Assembly: GCA_007124475.1 (NCBI GenBank) | Contig: SLFB01000121.1 | Coordinates: 1 to 15,022, forward strand | Direction of reading: 5' to 3' | Origin: Vibrio sp. | GTDB taxonomy: Bacteria > Pseudomonadota > Gammaproteobacteria > Enterobacterales > Vibrionaceae | DNA length: 15,022 nucleotides | Part shown: positions 1 to 8,559 of the stretch, piece by piece | Numbering within the stretch: position 1 is the first letter of the stretch | How the letters are laid out: every line of letters begins with the position of its first letter | Notes under the pieces: model-generated | What the model was told of the DNA's origin: nothing | What the model saw: the letters and a program-made list of their open reading frames with translations, nothing else | The model's database searches: none | Translations under genes and position numbers: made by a program

Positions 1-134
1 ACTTGAAGCTGCAGGGTTGTTGGCTACGTTCGTTCGCCCCAATCACATAGTCTATCTATGCTCATCGGGACTTACTCACTTGCCGCCTACCTGCAACTCC
101 AAGTTGTTTGGGTATATACCCAAACAACTTGAAT
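1..134. repeat. Vibrio-type intergenic palindromic repeat with tandem junction palindrome
   Basis: A repeat body runs from the window edge to about 117. Its ends are complementary (CTTGAAGCTGCAG near the start, CTGCAACTCCAAGTTG near the end), so the unit could fold into one long hairpin. At 100-131 lies a perfect 32-base palindrome centred on GGTATATACC. It is best explained as the right end of one unit (ending GTTTGGGTATA) joined to the left end of a second unit (TATACCCAAAC), which breaks off after about 20 bases. A decayed copy of the unit start is found at 8672-8719. From memory, repeats of this type are common between genes in Vibrio genomes. No open reading frame is seen, and the left boundary is cut by the window. 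Confidence 0.75.
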
Positions 135-168
135 CAGGTGTGGTATCTAGCGGTTTTGCTATACAGAC

Positions 169-206
169 ATAAGCCACATTCGAATGAGAATGTGGCTTAT
201 GTTTTT
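169..206 (+). terminator. Strong hairpin terminator downstream of comM
   Basis: A perfect 13-bp stem (169-181 with 188-200, arms starting ATAAGCCACATTC) encloses a 6-base loop and is followed on the plus strand by GTTTTTGG. The T-run favours termination of plus-strand transcripts entering from the left. The same stem lies just past the comM stop on the minus strand, where the following bases are less T-rich, so it may serve both directions. Confidence 0.7.
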
Positions 207-216
207 GGTCCATGTG

Positions 217-1740
217 TTAAACGGCTTGGGCAATCAGTTGTTTGAGCAGCCTATCCATCGCTCGATAACCGAGCGCTTCTGCCAGATGTGGTCGCTGGAT
301 CTGACTTTCACCTTGTAAATCGGCAATGGTTCTCGCGACCTTAATAATTCGATGATAAGCACGAACCGATAACCCTAAACGGTGTAATGCCGTCTCTAAA
401 AATTCAGCATCGGTTTGCGTTAATGGGCAGAAAGTATCAATTTCTCGGCTTTGTAGTAATGCGTTGACCTTACCACTGCGTGCCAACATCACTTCTCGTG
501 CGCGTAGTACTCGCTGACGAACCACCTCGGTTGTTTCCCCTCTATCGCCCCCTTGAGATAGCGTCCCTTTCGGTAGCGCGGGAATTTCAATTGACATATC
601 AAATCTATCTAACAATGGACCCGATAAGCGGCTCAAATAACGCAAGATCACTTGCGGGTTAACTCTGGCTTGGTTGCCCTCATAATAGCCGGTAGGGCTG
701 GGATTGAGTGCCCCCACCAGTTGAAAGCGAGCCGGAAAGCGAGTCTTACCTTGGGCGCGTGAAATAATGATCTCTCCTGATTCAAGGGGCTCGCGGAGTG
801 AATCAAGCACTTTTCGTTCAAATTCAGGCATTTCGTCGAGAAACAATAGACCGTTATGGGCTAATGAGATTTCTCCTGGTCGTGGAATCGTGCCGCCGCC
901 CACCAAGGCCGCCATCGAGCTTGAATGGTGTGGTGATCGAAAAGGTCGACGTTTCCAGTTGTATTGATTGATTTCTTGTTGAGTCAGTGAAGCAACCGAC
1001 GCGGTTTCCATCGCTTCCTCTTCTCTCATGTCTGGTAGTAAATCACACAGTCGCGAAGCAAGCATGGTTTTGCCTGTGCCGGGAGGACCTAAAAACAGTA
1101 GGTTATGATTACCTGCCGCAGCAATTTCCAGCGCTCGCTTGCCTTGTTGTTGACCAATAATATCTTGTAAATCCCGAGAATGGGCAGGTGGCGGAGCTGT
1201 TGGTGAACTCTGAAACAGGGTTAAGTTTTTTTGACCACATAAATCAGCGCACACTTCTAATAAAGTCTGCGCTGATTTATGAATGTTTTCCCCTACTAAA
1301 GCAGCCTGATCGCCATTATCGTTTGGTACTACCAGGCAGCGCTGGGCATGATTAGCGGCCAAAGCGGCCGGTAACACGCCTTTTACACGACGAATATCCC
1401 CTGACAATGCCAGCTCACCAATAAACTCATAACTGGCTAAATGGGTGTGAGGTATTTGTTCTGAAGCGGCTAAAATTCCCAGTGCGATGGGTAAATCAAA
1501 CCGCCCCCCTTCTTTAGGCAGATCGGCGGGAGCTAAGTTAACCGTGATTCGTTTGGCTGGAAACTCGAAACGAGAGTTGATGATCGCGCTGCGAACTCTG
1601 TCTTTGGACTCTTTGACCGTCGTTTCTGGTAAGCCCACTAAAGTAAATCCCGGCATACCGTTACTGATATGCACTTCCACCATAACTTCCGGCGCTTGAA
1701 CACCAATGCTAGCTCGACTTTGTATAATCGCAAGTCCCAT
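217..1740 (-). CDS. comM: ComM/YifB family Mg-chelatase-like AAA+ ATPase
   Basis: ComM is a hexameric branch-migration helicase that helps integrate incoming single-stranded DNA into the chromosome during natural transformation. The 507-residue product has the usual length and order: an N-terminal Lon-protease-like fold domain (about residues 1-170, with the family stretch GMPGFTLVGLPE at 28-39), Walker A GPPGTGKT at 218-225, Walker B LLFLDE at 298-303, and a C-terminal Mg-chelatase domain ending in the sensor region RLSGPLLDRFD (371-381). The cysteines that many bacterial homologues carry around the NPSPTG segment (346-351) are absent; from memory E. coli YifB keeps only one of them. The ATG is preceded by a good AAAGGGAT ribosome binding site on the minus strand. 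It is divergent from ilvL with 230 bases between them. In Vibrio the gene belongs to the competence system and is not known to act with ilv. Confidence 0.95.
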   Translation of the reverse strand: MGLAIIQSRASIGVQAPEVMVEVHISNGMPGFTLVGLPETTVKESKDRVRSAIINSRFEFPAKRITVNLAPADLPKEGGRFDLPIALGILAASEQIPHTHLASYEFIGELALSGDIRRVKGVLPAALAANHAQRCLVVPNDNGDQAALVGENIHKSAQTLLEVCADLCGQKNLTLFQSSPTAPPPAHSRDLQDIIGQQQGKRALEIAAAGNHNLLFLGPPGTGKTMLASRLCDLLPDMREEEAMETASVASLTQQEINQYNWKRRPFRSPHHSSSMAALVGGGTIPRPGEISLAHNGLLFLDEMPEFERKVLDSLREPLESGEIIISRAQGKTRFPARFQLVGALNPSPTGYYEGNQARVNPQVILRYLSRLSGPLLDRFDMSIEIPALPKGTLSQGGDRGETTEVVRQRVLRAREVMLARSGKVNALLQSREIDTFCPLTQTDAEFLETALHRLGLSVRAYHRIIKVARTIADLQGESQIQRPHLAEALGYRAMDRLLKQLIAQAV

Positions 1741-1884
1741 ATTATCCCTTTATTATGCGCTCAATTTATTAGGCAATGTGCCTGAAAAAAGCACCTATAA
1801 TCAGATAAATGGAGATAAAAATAGCGAACTTTCGATGCAGGGCACGTAATTCATCTCAAGAGAATGTGAAAAAATAATCAGTTT

Positions 1885-1913
1885 TTGCTTGTCATGTAAC
1901 AGTTTTGTATGTT
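1885..1913 (+). promoter_or_regulatory. Probable ilvLGMEDA promoter
   Basis: TTGCTT (1885-1890) and TATGTT (1908-1913) are separated by exactly 17 bases. Initiation near 1920 would give a leader transcript of roughly 190 bases up to the attenuator T-run, similar in size to the E. coli ilv leader. The rest of 1741-1970 is AT-rich and must also contain the divergent comM promoter, for which I could not pick a convincing pair of boxes. A small dyad (CGTACTCAGTACG, 1937-1949) lies in the predicted 5' untranslated region. Confidence 0.6.
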
Positions 1914-1970
1914 AACACTAGAGCTGCAAACAATTACGTACTCAGTACGGCAACATACAGAACAATTATT

Positions 1971-2060
1971 ATGAATTTTAACGCTCGCATGAATGCACTA
2001 ATTAACCTGCTTATCGTGGTCATTATTATGACGGCGCGGGGGTTTGTGGGCGCAAAATAA
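1971..2060 (+). CDS. ilvL: ilv operon leader peptide
   Basis: This is a 29-codon open reading frame whose translation senses the supply of charged Leu, Ile and Val tRNAs. Residues 10-20 read LINLLIVVIIM, so nine of eleven codons specify a regulatory branched-chain amino acid. The peptide ends TARGFVGAK. It lies between the promoter and a strong terminator ahead of ilvG, exactly where an attenuation leader belongs. An internal ATG at 1989 would give a 23-residue form that keeps the whole control-codon run. Neither start has a strong Shine-Dalgarno sequence, so the exact start is uncertain. The final codons overlap the first strand of the antiterminator (2037-2048), which couples ribosome position to RNA folding. 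Confidence 0.88.
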   Translation: MNFNARMNALINLLIVVIIMTARGFVGAK

Positions 2061-2111
2061 CACACAAATTTTAAAAAGACCCCCGCACTGAAAAGTTCGG
2101 GGGTTTTTTTT
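2037..2111 (+). promoter_or_regulatory. ilv attenuator: antiterminator/terminator switch
   Basis: The strand ACCCCCG (2079-2085) can pair with two identical partners. One is CGGGGGT at 2037-2043, inside the end of ilvL, where TTTGTG/CACAAA (2043-2048 with 2063-2068) lengthens the helix; this is the antiterminator. The other is CGGGGGT at 2098-2104, forming the terminator stem followed by eight T residues. A ribosome stalled on the Leu/Ile/Val codons leaves 2037-2048 free and favours readthrough. A ribosome reaching the ilvL stop covers it and allows termination. This is classical attenuation as known for ilvGMEDA; the pairings are read directly from the sequence. Confidence 0.88.
2079..2111 (+). 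terminator. Rho-independent attenuator terminator
   Basis: The stem ACCCCCG/CGGGGGT (2079-2085 with 2098-2104) extends inward through a C/T mismatch to an ACT/AGT pair closed by a GAAA loop. It is followed by an uninterrupted T8 run (2104-2111). The stretch 2112-2242 between it and ilvG is an untranslated spacer in which I see no convincing gene. Confidence 0.92.
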
Positions 2112-2242
2112 CAACTGTCTGATAACACACTTCTCTCTATCGACGATGACCGAATTAGAGATGAACAGGAAGAATGGGAGCGGCACATGGCGTGCATACA
2201 CAGCAGTATCAAAAGCGAACAATGTGGATTGGGAGGTAGACA

Positions 2243-3889
2243 ATGACGGGAGCACAACTTGTCGTTGCTGCACTACAGCAGCAGGGCATCAAAACCGTTT
2301 TTGGTTACCCTGGTGGCGCTATCATGCCAATTTATGACGCTTTATATGACGGTGGCGTTGAACATATTCTGTGTCGCCATGAACAAGGAGCGGCGATGGC
2401 GGCGATTGGAATGGCTCGCTCAACCCAAAGCGTGGCAGTCTGTATGGCAACCTCGGGGCCTGGGGCGACCAATTTAGTCACCGGTCTTGCGGATGCTTTT
2501 CTTGATTCGGTGCCTCTAGTGGCGATCACCGGTCAAGTGGCAAGCTCGCATATAGGTACAGATGCTTTCCAAGAGATGGATGTGATAGGGATGTCGCTTT
2601 CTTGTACCAAACACAGTTATTTGGTTACTGATATTAATGAGTTGGCGGCGACATTGGCGGAAGCATTTGAGGTGGCAAAAACCGGTCGCCCTGGTCCAGT
2701 GATTGTTGATATCGCCAAAGATGTTCAGTTAGCGCAAGCACCAAGTTTCACCTTTCCCGTGTTTACACCACCAGCGATGCCTGAAGTTTGCCCAGAGCAA
2801 TTACACGCAGCGCAACAGCTGTTGTCAGCCAGTCAGCGTCCGGTATTGTATGTGGGTGGTGGTGTGCAATTGGCGCAAGCGACTGCTACGGTGCGCGAGT
2901 TCTTGCGTTTAAATCCCATGCCTTCAGTGAGCACTTTAAAAGGTCTTGGTACCATAGAGCGGCATGATCCGCACTATCTAGGCATGCTGGGCATGCATGG
3001 CACCAAGGCTGCTAATTTAGTGGTGCAAGAAAGTGATTTGTTGATTGTGGTGGGCGCGCGTTTTGATGATCGTGTGACTGGCAAACTCGACACCTTTGCT
3101 CCGCATGCGAAAGTTATTCATATTGATATTGATGCGGCTGAATTTAACAAATTACGCCGAGCCAATGCCGCTTTACGTGGCGATATTAATCGCATTCTTC
3201 CACAACTGGAGTTAAACCATGATATTTCCTCATGGGCCGATTACAGTGAAAATTTACGCCGTGATTTCACTTGGCGTTACGATCATCCCGGTGAGCTGAT
3301 TTTTGCGCCACTGCTACTTAAGCAACTCTCCGATATGATGCCCGATAGTGCGATGGTTTCCACCGATGTCGGTCAGCATCAAATGTGGGCCGCGCAGCAC
3401 ATTCAGCCCCGAGCGCCACAAAACTTTATTACCTCCGCGGGCCTTGGCACCATGGGCTTTGGTTTACCTGCTGCCATGGGGGCTGCGGTCGCTCGTCCAG
3501 AACACCAATCAATCCTCATTTCAGGCGATGGCTCTTTTATGATGAATGTTCAGGAGCTAGGCACACTTAAGCGGCGTCAGATCCCAGTGAAAATGGTGCT
3601 ACTTGATAACCAGCGTTTAGGCATGGTTCGCCAATGGCAATCGCTGTTTTTTGATGGTCGTCATAGTGAAACGATTTTGGATGATAATCCCGACTTCGTG
3701 ATGCTGGCCCAAGCCTTTGGTATCCCGGGTAAGACCATCAGCAAAAAAGAGCAAGTGGAACCAGCATTACAAGAGATGTTGGCCAGTAAAACCGCTTATC
3801 TATTGCATGTTTTGATCGATGAAGAAGAAAATGTTTGGCCTTTAGTACCGCCAGGCGCCTCAAATAGTGATATGTTGGAGAACACCTAA
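2243..3889 (+). CDS. ilvG: Acetolactate synthase II, large catalytic subunit
   Basis: This subunit condenses two pyruvates to acetolactate (valine and leucine branch) or pyruvate with 2-oxobutyrate to acetohydroxybutyrate (isoleucine branch). It uses thiamine diphosphate, Mg and FAD. At 548 residues it has the full length of intact E. coli IlvG, without the frameshift known in E. coli K-12. Visible motifs are FGYPGGAI at 20-27, the catalytic glutamate E47 in RHEQGAA, and the diphosphate-binding GDGS at 428-431 followed by LLDNQRLG. The C-terminus PPGASNSDMLE is typical of the family. A strong GGGAGGT ribosome binding site sits 5 bases before the ATG. It is the first structural gene after the attenuator. 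Its stop overlaps the ilvM start by one base (TAATG), so translation is probably coupled to produce both subunits together. Confidence 0.97.
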   Translation: MTGAQLVVAALQQQGIKTVFGYPGGAIMPIYDALYDGGVEHILCRHEQGAAMAAIGMARSTQSVAVCMATSGPGATNLVTGLADAFLDSVPLVAITGQVASSHIGTDAFQEMDVIGMSLSCTKHSYLVTDINELAATLAEAFEVAKTGRPGPVIVDIAKDVQLAQAPSFTFPVFTPPAMPEVCPEQLHAAQQLLSASQRPVLYVGGGVQLAQATATVREFLRLNPMPSVSTLKGLGTIERHDPHYLGMLGMHGTKAANLVVQESDLLIVVGARFDDRVTGKLDTFAPHAKVIHIDIDAAEFNKLRRANAALRGDINRILPQLELNHDISSWADYSENLRRDFTWRYDHPGELIFAPLLLKQLSDMMPDSAMVSTDVGQHQMWAAQHIQPRAPQNFITSAGLGTMGFGLPAAMGAAVARPEHQSILISGDGSFMMNVQELGTLKRRQIPVKMVLLDNQRLGMVRQWQSLFFDGRHSETILDDNPDFVMLAQAFGIPGKTISKKEQVEPALQEMLASKTAYLLHVLIDEEENVWPLVPPGASNSDMLENT

Positions 3890-4173
3890 TGGACAGATAT
3901 TTATTAGACATCAAGGCTGATGATAAACCGGTGTTACTAGAGCGCGTTCTTCGGGTGGTGCGTCATCGCGGCTTTACTATCAGACAAGTAGCAGCAACGC
4001 AAAATCACATCAGTCAGGTTGCCAGTGTTGAAATCATTGTCGATAGCGATCGACCCATCAGCACCCTAGTCAATCAAATTGAGAAGTTATGGGATATTCG
4101 TAGCGTTGAGGTGACAGCTTTAAGTCTCGATGAGCTGCCGAATAATAATTTACAACCAAAGATTTATGCATAA
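3889..4173 (+). CDS. ilvM: Acetolactate synthase II, small regulatory subunit
   Basis: This is an ACT-domain small subunit that binds the IlvG catalytic subunit and is needed for its full activity. The 94-residue product is slightly longer than the 87 residues of E. coli IlvM. It carries the recognisable core LERVLRVVRHRGF (residues 17-29), then a second beta-alpha-beta half reaching about residue 80 and a short polar tail. The start is set by the one-base overlap with the ilvG stop and a GGAG element about ten bases upstream, inside the ilvG coding sequence. Its position between ilvG and ilvE is the standard one for isozyme II operons. In enteric bacteria isozyme II is comparatively resistant to valine; whether that holds here cannot be seen from the sequence. 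Confidence 0.93.
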   Translation: MDRYLLDIKADDKPVLLERVLRVVRHRGFTIRQVAATQNHISQVASVEIIVDSDRPISTLVNQIEKLWDIRSVEVTALSLDELPNNNLQPKIYA

Positions 4174-4185
4174 GGAAGGCAAGCA

Positions 4186-5127
4186 ATGACAACAAAAACA
4201 GCAGATTACATTTGGTTCAACGGTGAAATGGTGCCATGGGCCAATGCCAATGTCCATGTCCTGACTCACGCTATGCATTATGGCACCTCAGTGTTTGAAG
4301 GTGTGCGTTGTTATAACACCCCGAAAGGTCCAATTGTTTTCCGTCATCGCGAACATGCGCAGCGGCTGAAAGATTCAGCCAAGATTTATCGTTTTCCGAT
4401 CCCCTACAGTGTTGATGAAATCATGGAAGCAACACGGGAAACGTTGCGGATTAATAAGCTCGATTCCGCTTATATTCGCCCGTTGGGCTTTGTGGGCAAT
4501 GTCGGCCTTGGGGTTTGTCCACCAGTGAATACGGAAATGGAATTGATCATCGCCGCTTTTCCTTGGGGCGCTTATTTAGGCGATGAAGCATTAGAAAATG
4601 GTGTCGATGCGATGATTTCTAGCTGGCACCGCGCTGCGCCGAATACTATTCCAACCGCTGCCAAAGCCGGGGGTAACTATTTATCCTCTTTGCTTGTTGG
4701 TGGTGAAGCGCGCCGTCATGGTTATGCTGAGGGGATTGCACTGAGTGTGGATGGCTACCTGTCTGAAGGGGCCGGCGAAAATATCTTTGTAATTAAAGAT
4801 GGCGTATTACTCACCCCACCAACCACCAGTTCTATTTTGCCGGGTATTACTCGCGATTCGATCATGACCCTGGCTAAAGACATGGGCTACGAAGTGCGTG
4901 AAGTGAATATTGCCCGTGAAGCGCTGTATTTGGCGGATGAAATATTTATGACCGGAACGGCGGCGGAAATTGTTCCGGTACGCAGTGTCGATCAAATCAC
5001 GGTTGGTGAAGGTAAACGCGGGCCGATCACCAAAGTGATGCAAGAGGCGTACTTTGGCCTATTCAACGGCACCACAGAAGATAAGTGGGGTTGGTTGGAT
5101 TATGTCTACCCAGAGAAGCAATCATAG
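4186..5127 (+). CDS. ilvE: Branched-chain amino acid aminotransferase
   Basis: IlvE is a PLP enzyme of fold type IV that carries out the last, reversible transamination giving valine, leucine and isoleucine, with glutamate as amino donor. The 313-residue product matches the E. coli enzyme (about 309). The PLP-binding lysine is K160 in TAAKAGGNYLSS, and the family signature EGAGENIF is at 194-201. The N-terminus ADYIWFNGEMVPW and the segment HYGTSVFEGVR (31-41) are also diagnostic. The start follows an AAGGAAGG ribosome binding site, 12 bases after the ilvM stop. The gene is co-transcribed within the ilv operon and nothing about it is irregular. Confidence 0.97.
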   Translation: MTTKTADYIWFNGEMVPWANANVHVLTHAMHYGTSVFEGVRCYNTPKGPIVFRHREHAQRLKDSAKIYRFPIPYSVDEIMEATRETLRINKLDSAYIRPLGFVGNVGLGVCPPVNTEMELIIAAFPWGAYLGDEALENGVDAMISSWHRAAPNTIPTAAKAGGNYLSSLLVGGEARRHGYAEGIALSVDGYLSEGAGENIFVIKDGVLLTPPTTSSILPGITRDSIMTLAKDMGYEVREVNIAREALYLADEIFMTGTAAEIVPVRSVDQITVGEGKRGPITKVMQEAYFGLFNGTTEDKWGWLDYVYPEKQS

Positions 5128-5140
5128 AGGATAACGGACA

Positions 5141-6982
5141 ATGGCAAAGTATCGCTCAGCAACGACCACTCATGGTCGCAATATGGCCGGAGCACGCGCC
5201 CTATGGCGTGCAACCGGTGTTAAAGAAGAAGATTTTGGAAAACCGATCATTGCGGTGGTCAACTCGTTTACCCAGTTTGTACCGGGTCATGTGCATCTTA
5301 AAGACATGGGACAATTGGTGGCGGGGGAAATAGAAAAAGCCGGCGGCATCGCCAAAGAATTTAATACCATTGCGGTGGATGATGGTATTGCCATGGGCCA
5401 CGGTGGCATGCTGTATTCCTTACCATCACGGGAGCTGATTGCCGATTCGGTGGAGTATATGGTCAATGCGCATTGTGCTGATGCCATGGTTTGTATCTCG
5501 AATTGCGACAAGATCACTCCAGGAATGATGATGGCGGCGCTGCGCTTAAATATTCCGGTGATTTTTGTCTCCGGCGGTCCGATGGAAGCGGGCAAAACCA
5601 AATTGTCCGATCAAATTATCAAACTTGATTTGGTTGATGCCATGATTCAAGGAGCCGATCCTACGGTTTCTGATCAGCAAAGTCAGCAAATTGAGCGCTC
5701 GGCTTGTCCGACTTGCGGTTCTTGTTCGGGGATGTTTACCGCCAACTCAATGAACTGTTTAACCGAAGCATTAGGGCTTTCCCAGCCTGGTAATGGTTCG
5801 ATGCTGGCGACTCATGCCGATCGCGAAGCGTTATTTATCAATGCCGGTAAACGGATTGTTGAACTGACCAAGCGTTACTATGAGCAAGACGATCACTCGG
5901 CGCTGCCACGTAATATCGCCAATAAAGCGGCGTTTGAAAATGCCATGGCGCTGGATATCGCTATGGGCGGCTCCACCAATACGGTTTTACATCTCTTAGC
6001 GGCGGCGCAAGAGGGAGAGATTGATTTCGATATGACGGATATTGACCGCATGTCACGTCAAGTGCCGCATCTTTGTAAAGTGGCACCATCGACCCAAAAA
6101 TATCACATGGAAGATGTCCATCGCGCCGGAGGCGTTATGGCAATTTTGGGCGAGTTAGATCGCGCAGGACTGATCAACAACCAAACCCATACTGTGTTGG
6201 GTATGACCTTGCAACAGCAATTGGCCCAATACGACATCATGCAAACGGACGATCAAGCGGTGCTCGATTTCTTCCGTGCTGGCCCTGCTGGCATTCGTAC
6301 CACTAAGGCGTTTTCACAATCTTGTCGCTGGGATCGATTAGACGATGATCGCACCTCAGGTTGCATTCGCAGTAAAGCCCATGCCTTTAGTCAAGACGGT
6401 GGTTTGGCGGTATTGAGCGGCAATATTGCTCTCGATGGTTGCATTGTTAAGACCGCGGGCGTCGATGAAGACAATCTCACTTTCACAGGACCAGCAATTG
6501 TGTTTGAAAGCCAAGATACGGCGGTAGAAGGTATTTTAGGTGGCCAAGTTAAAGCTGGGGATGTAGTTGTGATTCGCTACGAAGGCCCGAAAGGTGGTCC
6601 GGGCATGCAAGAGATGCTTTACCCAACTACTTATCTTAAATCGATGGGGCTTGGTAAGGCTTGTGCCTTATTAACCGATGGCCGTTTTTCTGGCGGTACT
6701 TCTGGCTTATCGATTGGTCATGTCTCTCCTGAAGCCGCTAATGGTGGCACGATTGGTTTGGTCAATAATGGCGATAAGATCGCGATTGATATTCCTAATC
6801 GTTCGATTCGCCTACTGGTTTCAGAAGATGAGTTGGCTGAGCGTCGAGCCGCGCAAGATAAGCAAGGTTGGAAACCGGTTAATCGTCAGCGTGAAGTCTC
6901 TTTAGCGCTCAAAGCTTACGCGAGTCTGGCAACCAGTGCTGATAAAGGCGCAGTGCGAGATAAATCGAAACTTGAGGGGTAG
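5141..6982 (+). CDS. ilvD: Dihydroxy-acid dehydratase
   Basis: IlvD dehydrates 2,3-dihydroxy-isovalerate and 2,3-dihydroxy-3-methylvalerate to the 2-oxo acids used by IlvE. It depends on an oxygen-sensitive iron-sulfur cluster and Mg. The 613-residue protein (616 in E. coli) shows the expected metal residues: D81 in AVDDG, C122-D123-K124 in SNCDKITPGM, and C189/C192/C195 in CPTCGSCSGMF. The C-terminal half contains GRFSGGTSGLSIGHVSPEA, a family signature. GAGGAT precedes the ATG, 13 bases after the ilvE stop. It is followed by ilvA with a 3-base gap, which indicates tight translational packing. Confidence 0.97.
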   Translation: MAKYRSATTTHGRNMAGARALWRATGVKEEDFGKPIIAVVNSFTQFVPGHVHLKDMGQLVAGEIEKAGGIAKEFNTIAVDDGIAMGHGGMLYSLPSRELIADSVEYMVNAHCADAMVCISNCDKITPGMMMAALRLNIPVIFVSGGPMEAGKTKLSDQIIKLDLVDAMIQGADPTVSDQQSQQIERSACPTCGSCSGMFTANSMNCLTEALGLSQPGNGSMLATHADREALFINAGKRIVELTKRYYEQDDHSALPRNIANKAAFENAMALDIAMGGSTNTVLHLLAAAQEGEIDFDMTDIDRMSRQVPHLCKVAPSTQKYHMEDVHRAGGVMAILGELDRAGLINNQTHTVLGMTLQQQLAQYDIMQTDDQAVLDFFRAGPAGIRTTKAFSQSCRWDRLDDDRTSGCIRSKAHAFSQDGGLAVLSGNIALDGCIVKTAGVDEDNLTFTGPAIVFESQDTAVEGILGGQVKAGDVVVIRYEGPKGGPGMQEMLYPTTYLKSMGLGKACALLTDGRFSGGTSGLSIGHVSPEAANGGTIGLVNNGDKIAIDIPNRSIRLLVSEDELAERRAAQDKQGWKPVNRQREVSLALKAYASLATSADKGAVRDKSKLEG

Positions 6983-6985
6983 TGG

Positions 6986-8515
6986 ATGAGTGCAAGCAAG
7001 CAAACCGGCGCGGAGTATTTACGGCAAATTTTGCGTGCACCTGTTTACGAGGTGGCGTTAGTGACGCCACTGCAAGCAATGCCGCGCCTATCGGCGCGCA
7101 TTCAAAACCGAGTGCAATTAAAGCGAGAAGATCGCCAGCCAGTACATTCTTTCAAATTACGTGGTGCCTACACCATGTTATCTAGTCTATCTGATGCGCA
7201 GAAACAAGCCGGGGTGATTGCCGCCTCTGCAGGTAATCATGCGCAAGGAATGGCATTATCCGGTACCAAGCTAGGCATCAAAACCACCATCGTCATGCCC
7301 AAAACCACCCCAGATATTAAAGTCGAGGCGGTTCGTGGATTTGGCGGTGTCGTGATGTTACATGGCAATAATTTTGATGAAGCGAAAGCAGAAGCTGAAC
7401 GTTTAGCATTGCAGCATGGCTATACTTTTGTGCCGCCCTTTGATCATCCATTAGTCATTGCTGGGCAAGGAACCATCGGCATGGAGATGCTGCAGCAAAA
7501 TGGTCATCTCGATTATATTTTCCTGCCCGTGGGCGGCGGCGGACTTGCGGCCGGAGTGGCGGTGCTGATCAAGCAATTGATGCCGGATATCAAAGTTATT
7601 GCCGTTGAACCAGAAGATTCAGCATGTCTGAAAGCAGCGCTAGATGCTGGTGAACCTGTGGTACTTGAACAAGTGAGCTTGTTTGCTGATGGGGTAGCGG
7701 TGAAGCGGATTGGTGATGAAACCTTTCGTTTGTGCCAACAATACCTCGATGGCCATATCACCGTTTCTAGCGATGAAATTTGTTCGGCAGTGAAAGATAT
7801 TTTTGAAGACACGCGCGCGATTGCCGAGCCTTCAGGCGCACTGGCTTTAGCTGGGTTGAAGAAATTTGCCGAGCGTCACCAACTGGTGGATAAACAACTG
7901 GCTACGGTGTTATCTGGTGCCAATACCAACTTTCATGGTTTACGCTATGTTTCTGAACGGTGTGAACTCGGTGAGAAGCGTGAAGGTTTGCTGGCGGTGA
8001 CCATTCCTGAACGTCCTGGGGCATTTTTTGAGTTTTGCCATATTATCGGTGGCCGAGCGGTTACTGAGTTCAACTATCGCTATAACGATGACCAACTGGC
8101 TAATATCTTTGTTGGTGTTCGTTTATTAGGAGGGCAAGAAGAATTACAGCATATCGTCCATGACTTGCGACAGGGTGGTTATCCGGTAGTCGACTTATCT
8201 GACGATGAAATGGCTAAGCTGCATGTGCGTTACATGATAGGCGGTAAACCTTCGAAGCCACTCAAAGAGCGTTTATACAGCTTTGAATTTCCAGAGTATC
8301 CGGGAGCGTTACTCAAGTTCTTGAGTACCTTAGGCACTCATTGGAATATTAGCTTATTTAATTATCGTAACCATGGTGCGGATTATGGACGAGTATTGTG
8401 TGGTTTCGAGTTAGCAGAAAGTGATTTAGTACGATTTTCTGCTCATCTCTATGAGCTGGGCTATCAGTATAAGGATGAGACTGATAATCCGGCTTATCAA
8501 TTCTTCTTATCCTAA
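6986..8515 (+). CDS. ilvA: Biosynthetic threonine dehydratase (deaminase)
   Basis: IlvA converts threonine to 2-oxobutyrate and ammonia, the first committed step to isoleucine. The 509-residue length fits the biosynthetic, allosteric type (514 in E. coli), not the shorter catabolic TdcB. The catalytic domain shows PLP lysine K57 in HSFKLRGAY, SAGNHAQG at 81-88 and the phosphate-binding GGGGLAAG at 183-190. Beyond about residue 325 are two ACT-like repeats, the site known in the family for isoleucine inhibition and valine activation. The chosen ATG follows GAGGGG by a few bases and lies 3 bases after the ilvD stop. It is the last gene of the operon, before a clear terminator. Confidence 0.96.
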   Translation: MSASKQTGAEYLRQILRAPVYEVALVTPLQAMPRLSARIQNRVQLKREDRQPVHSFKLRGAYTMLSSLSDAQKQAGVIAASAGNHAQGMALSGTKLGIKTTIVMPKTTPDIKVEAVRGFGGVVMLHGNNFDEAKAEAERLALQHGYTFVPPFDHPLVIAGQGTIGMEMLQQNGHLDYIFLPVGGGGLAAGVAVLIKQLMPDIKVIAVEPEDSACLKAALDAGEPVVLEQVSLFADGVAVKRIGDETFRLCQQYLDGHITVSSDEICSAVKDIFEDTRAIAEPSGALALAGLKKFAERHQLVDKQLATVLSGANTNFHGLRYVSERCELGEKREGLLAVTIPERPGAFFEFCHIIGGRAVTEFNYRYNDDQLANIFVGVRLLGGQEELQHIVHDLRQGGYPVVDLSDDEMAKLHVRYMIGGKPSKPLKERLYSFEFPEYPGALLKFLSTLGTHWNISLFNYRNHGADYGRVLCGFELAESDLVRFSAHLYELGYQYKDETDNPAYQFFLS

Positions 8516-8532
8516 GTCCGTTTCACTTTCAC

Positions 8533-8559
8533 ATGCCAGTCATACGACTGGCATTTTTT
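8533..8559 (+). terminator. Terminator of the ilv operon
   Basis: The perfect inverted repeat GCCAGTC/GACTGGC (8535-8541 with 8546-8552), extended by an outer AT/AT pair, closes a 4-base loop and is followed by TTTTTT. It lies 17 bases past the ilvA stop and marks the end of ilvGMEDA. Confidence 0.9.

Noticed and set aside
1998..2273. 91-codon minus-strand open frame across the attenuator
   Set aside because: It is antisense to ilvL, the terminator and the ilvG start, all of which explain this sequence fully, and the protein resembles no known family.
2146..2337. 63-codon plus-strand open frame running from the ilv leader spacer into ilvG
   Set aside because: It overlaps the ilvG start in another frame, its composition follows the out-of-frame ilvG sequence, and it has no convincing ribosome binding site.
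2243..8515. Possible frameshift or decay in the ilv operon, as known for ilvG in E. coli K-12
   Set aside because: All five reading frames are full length with intact catalytic residues.
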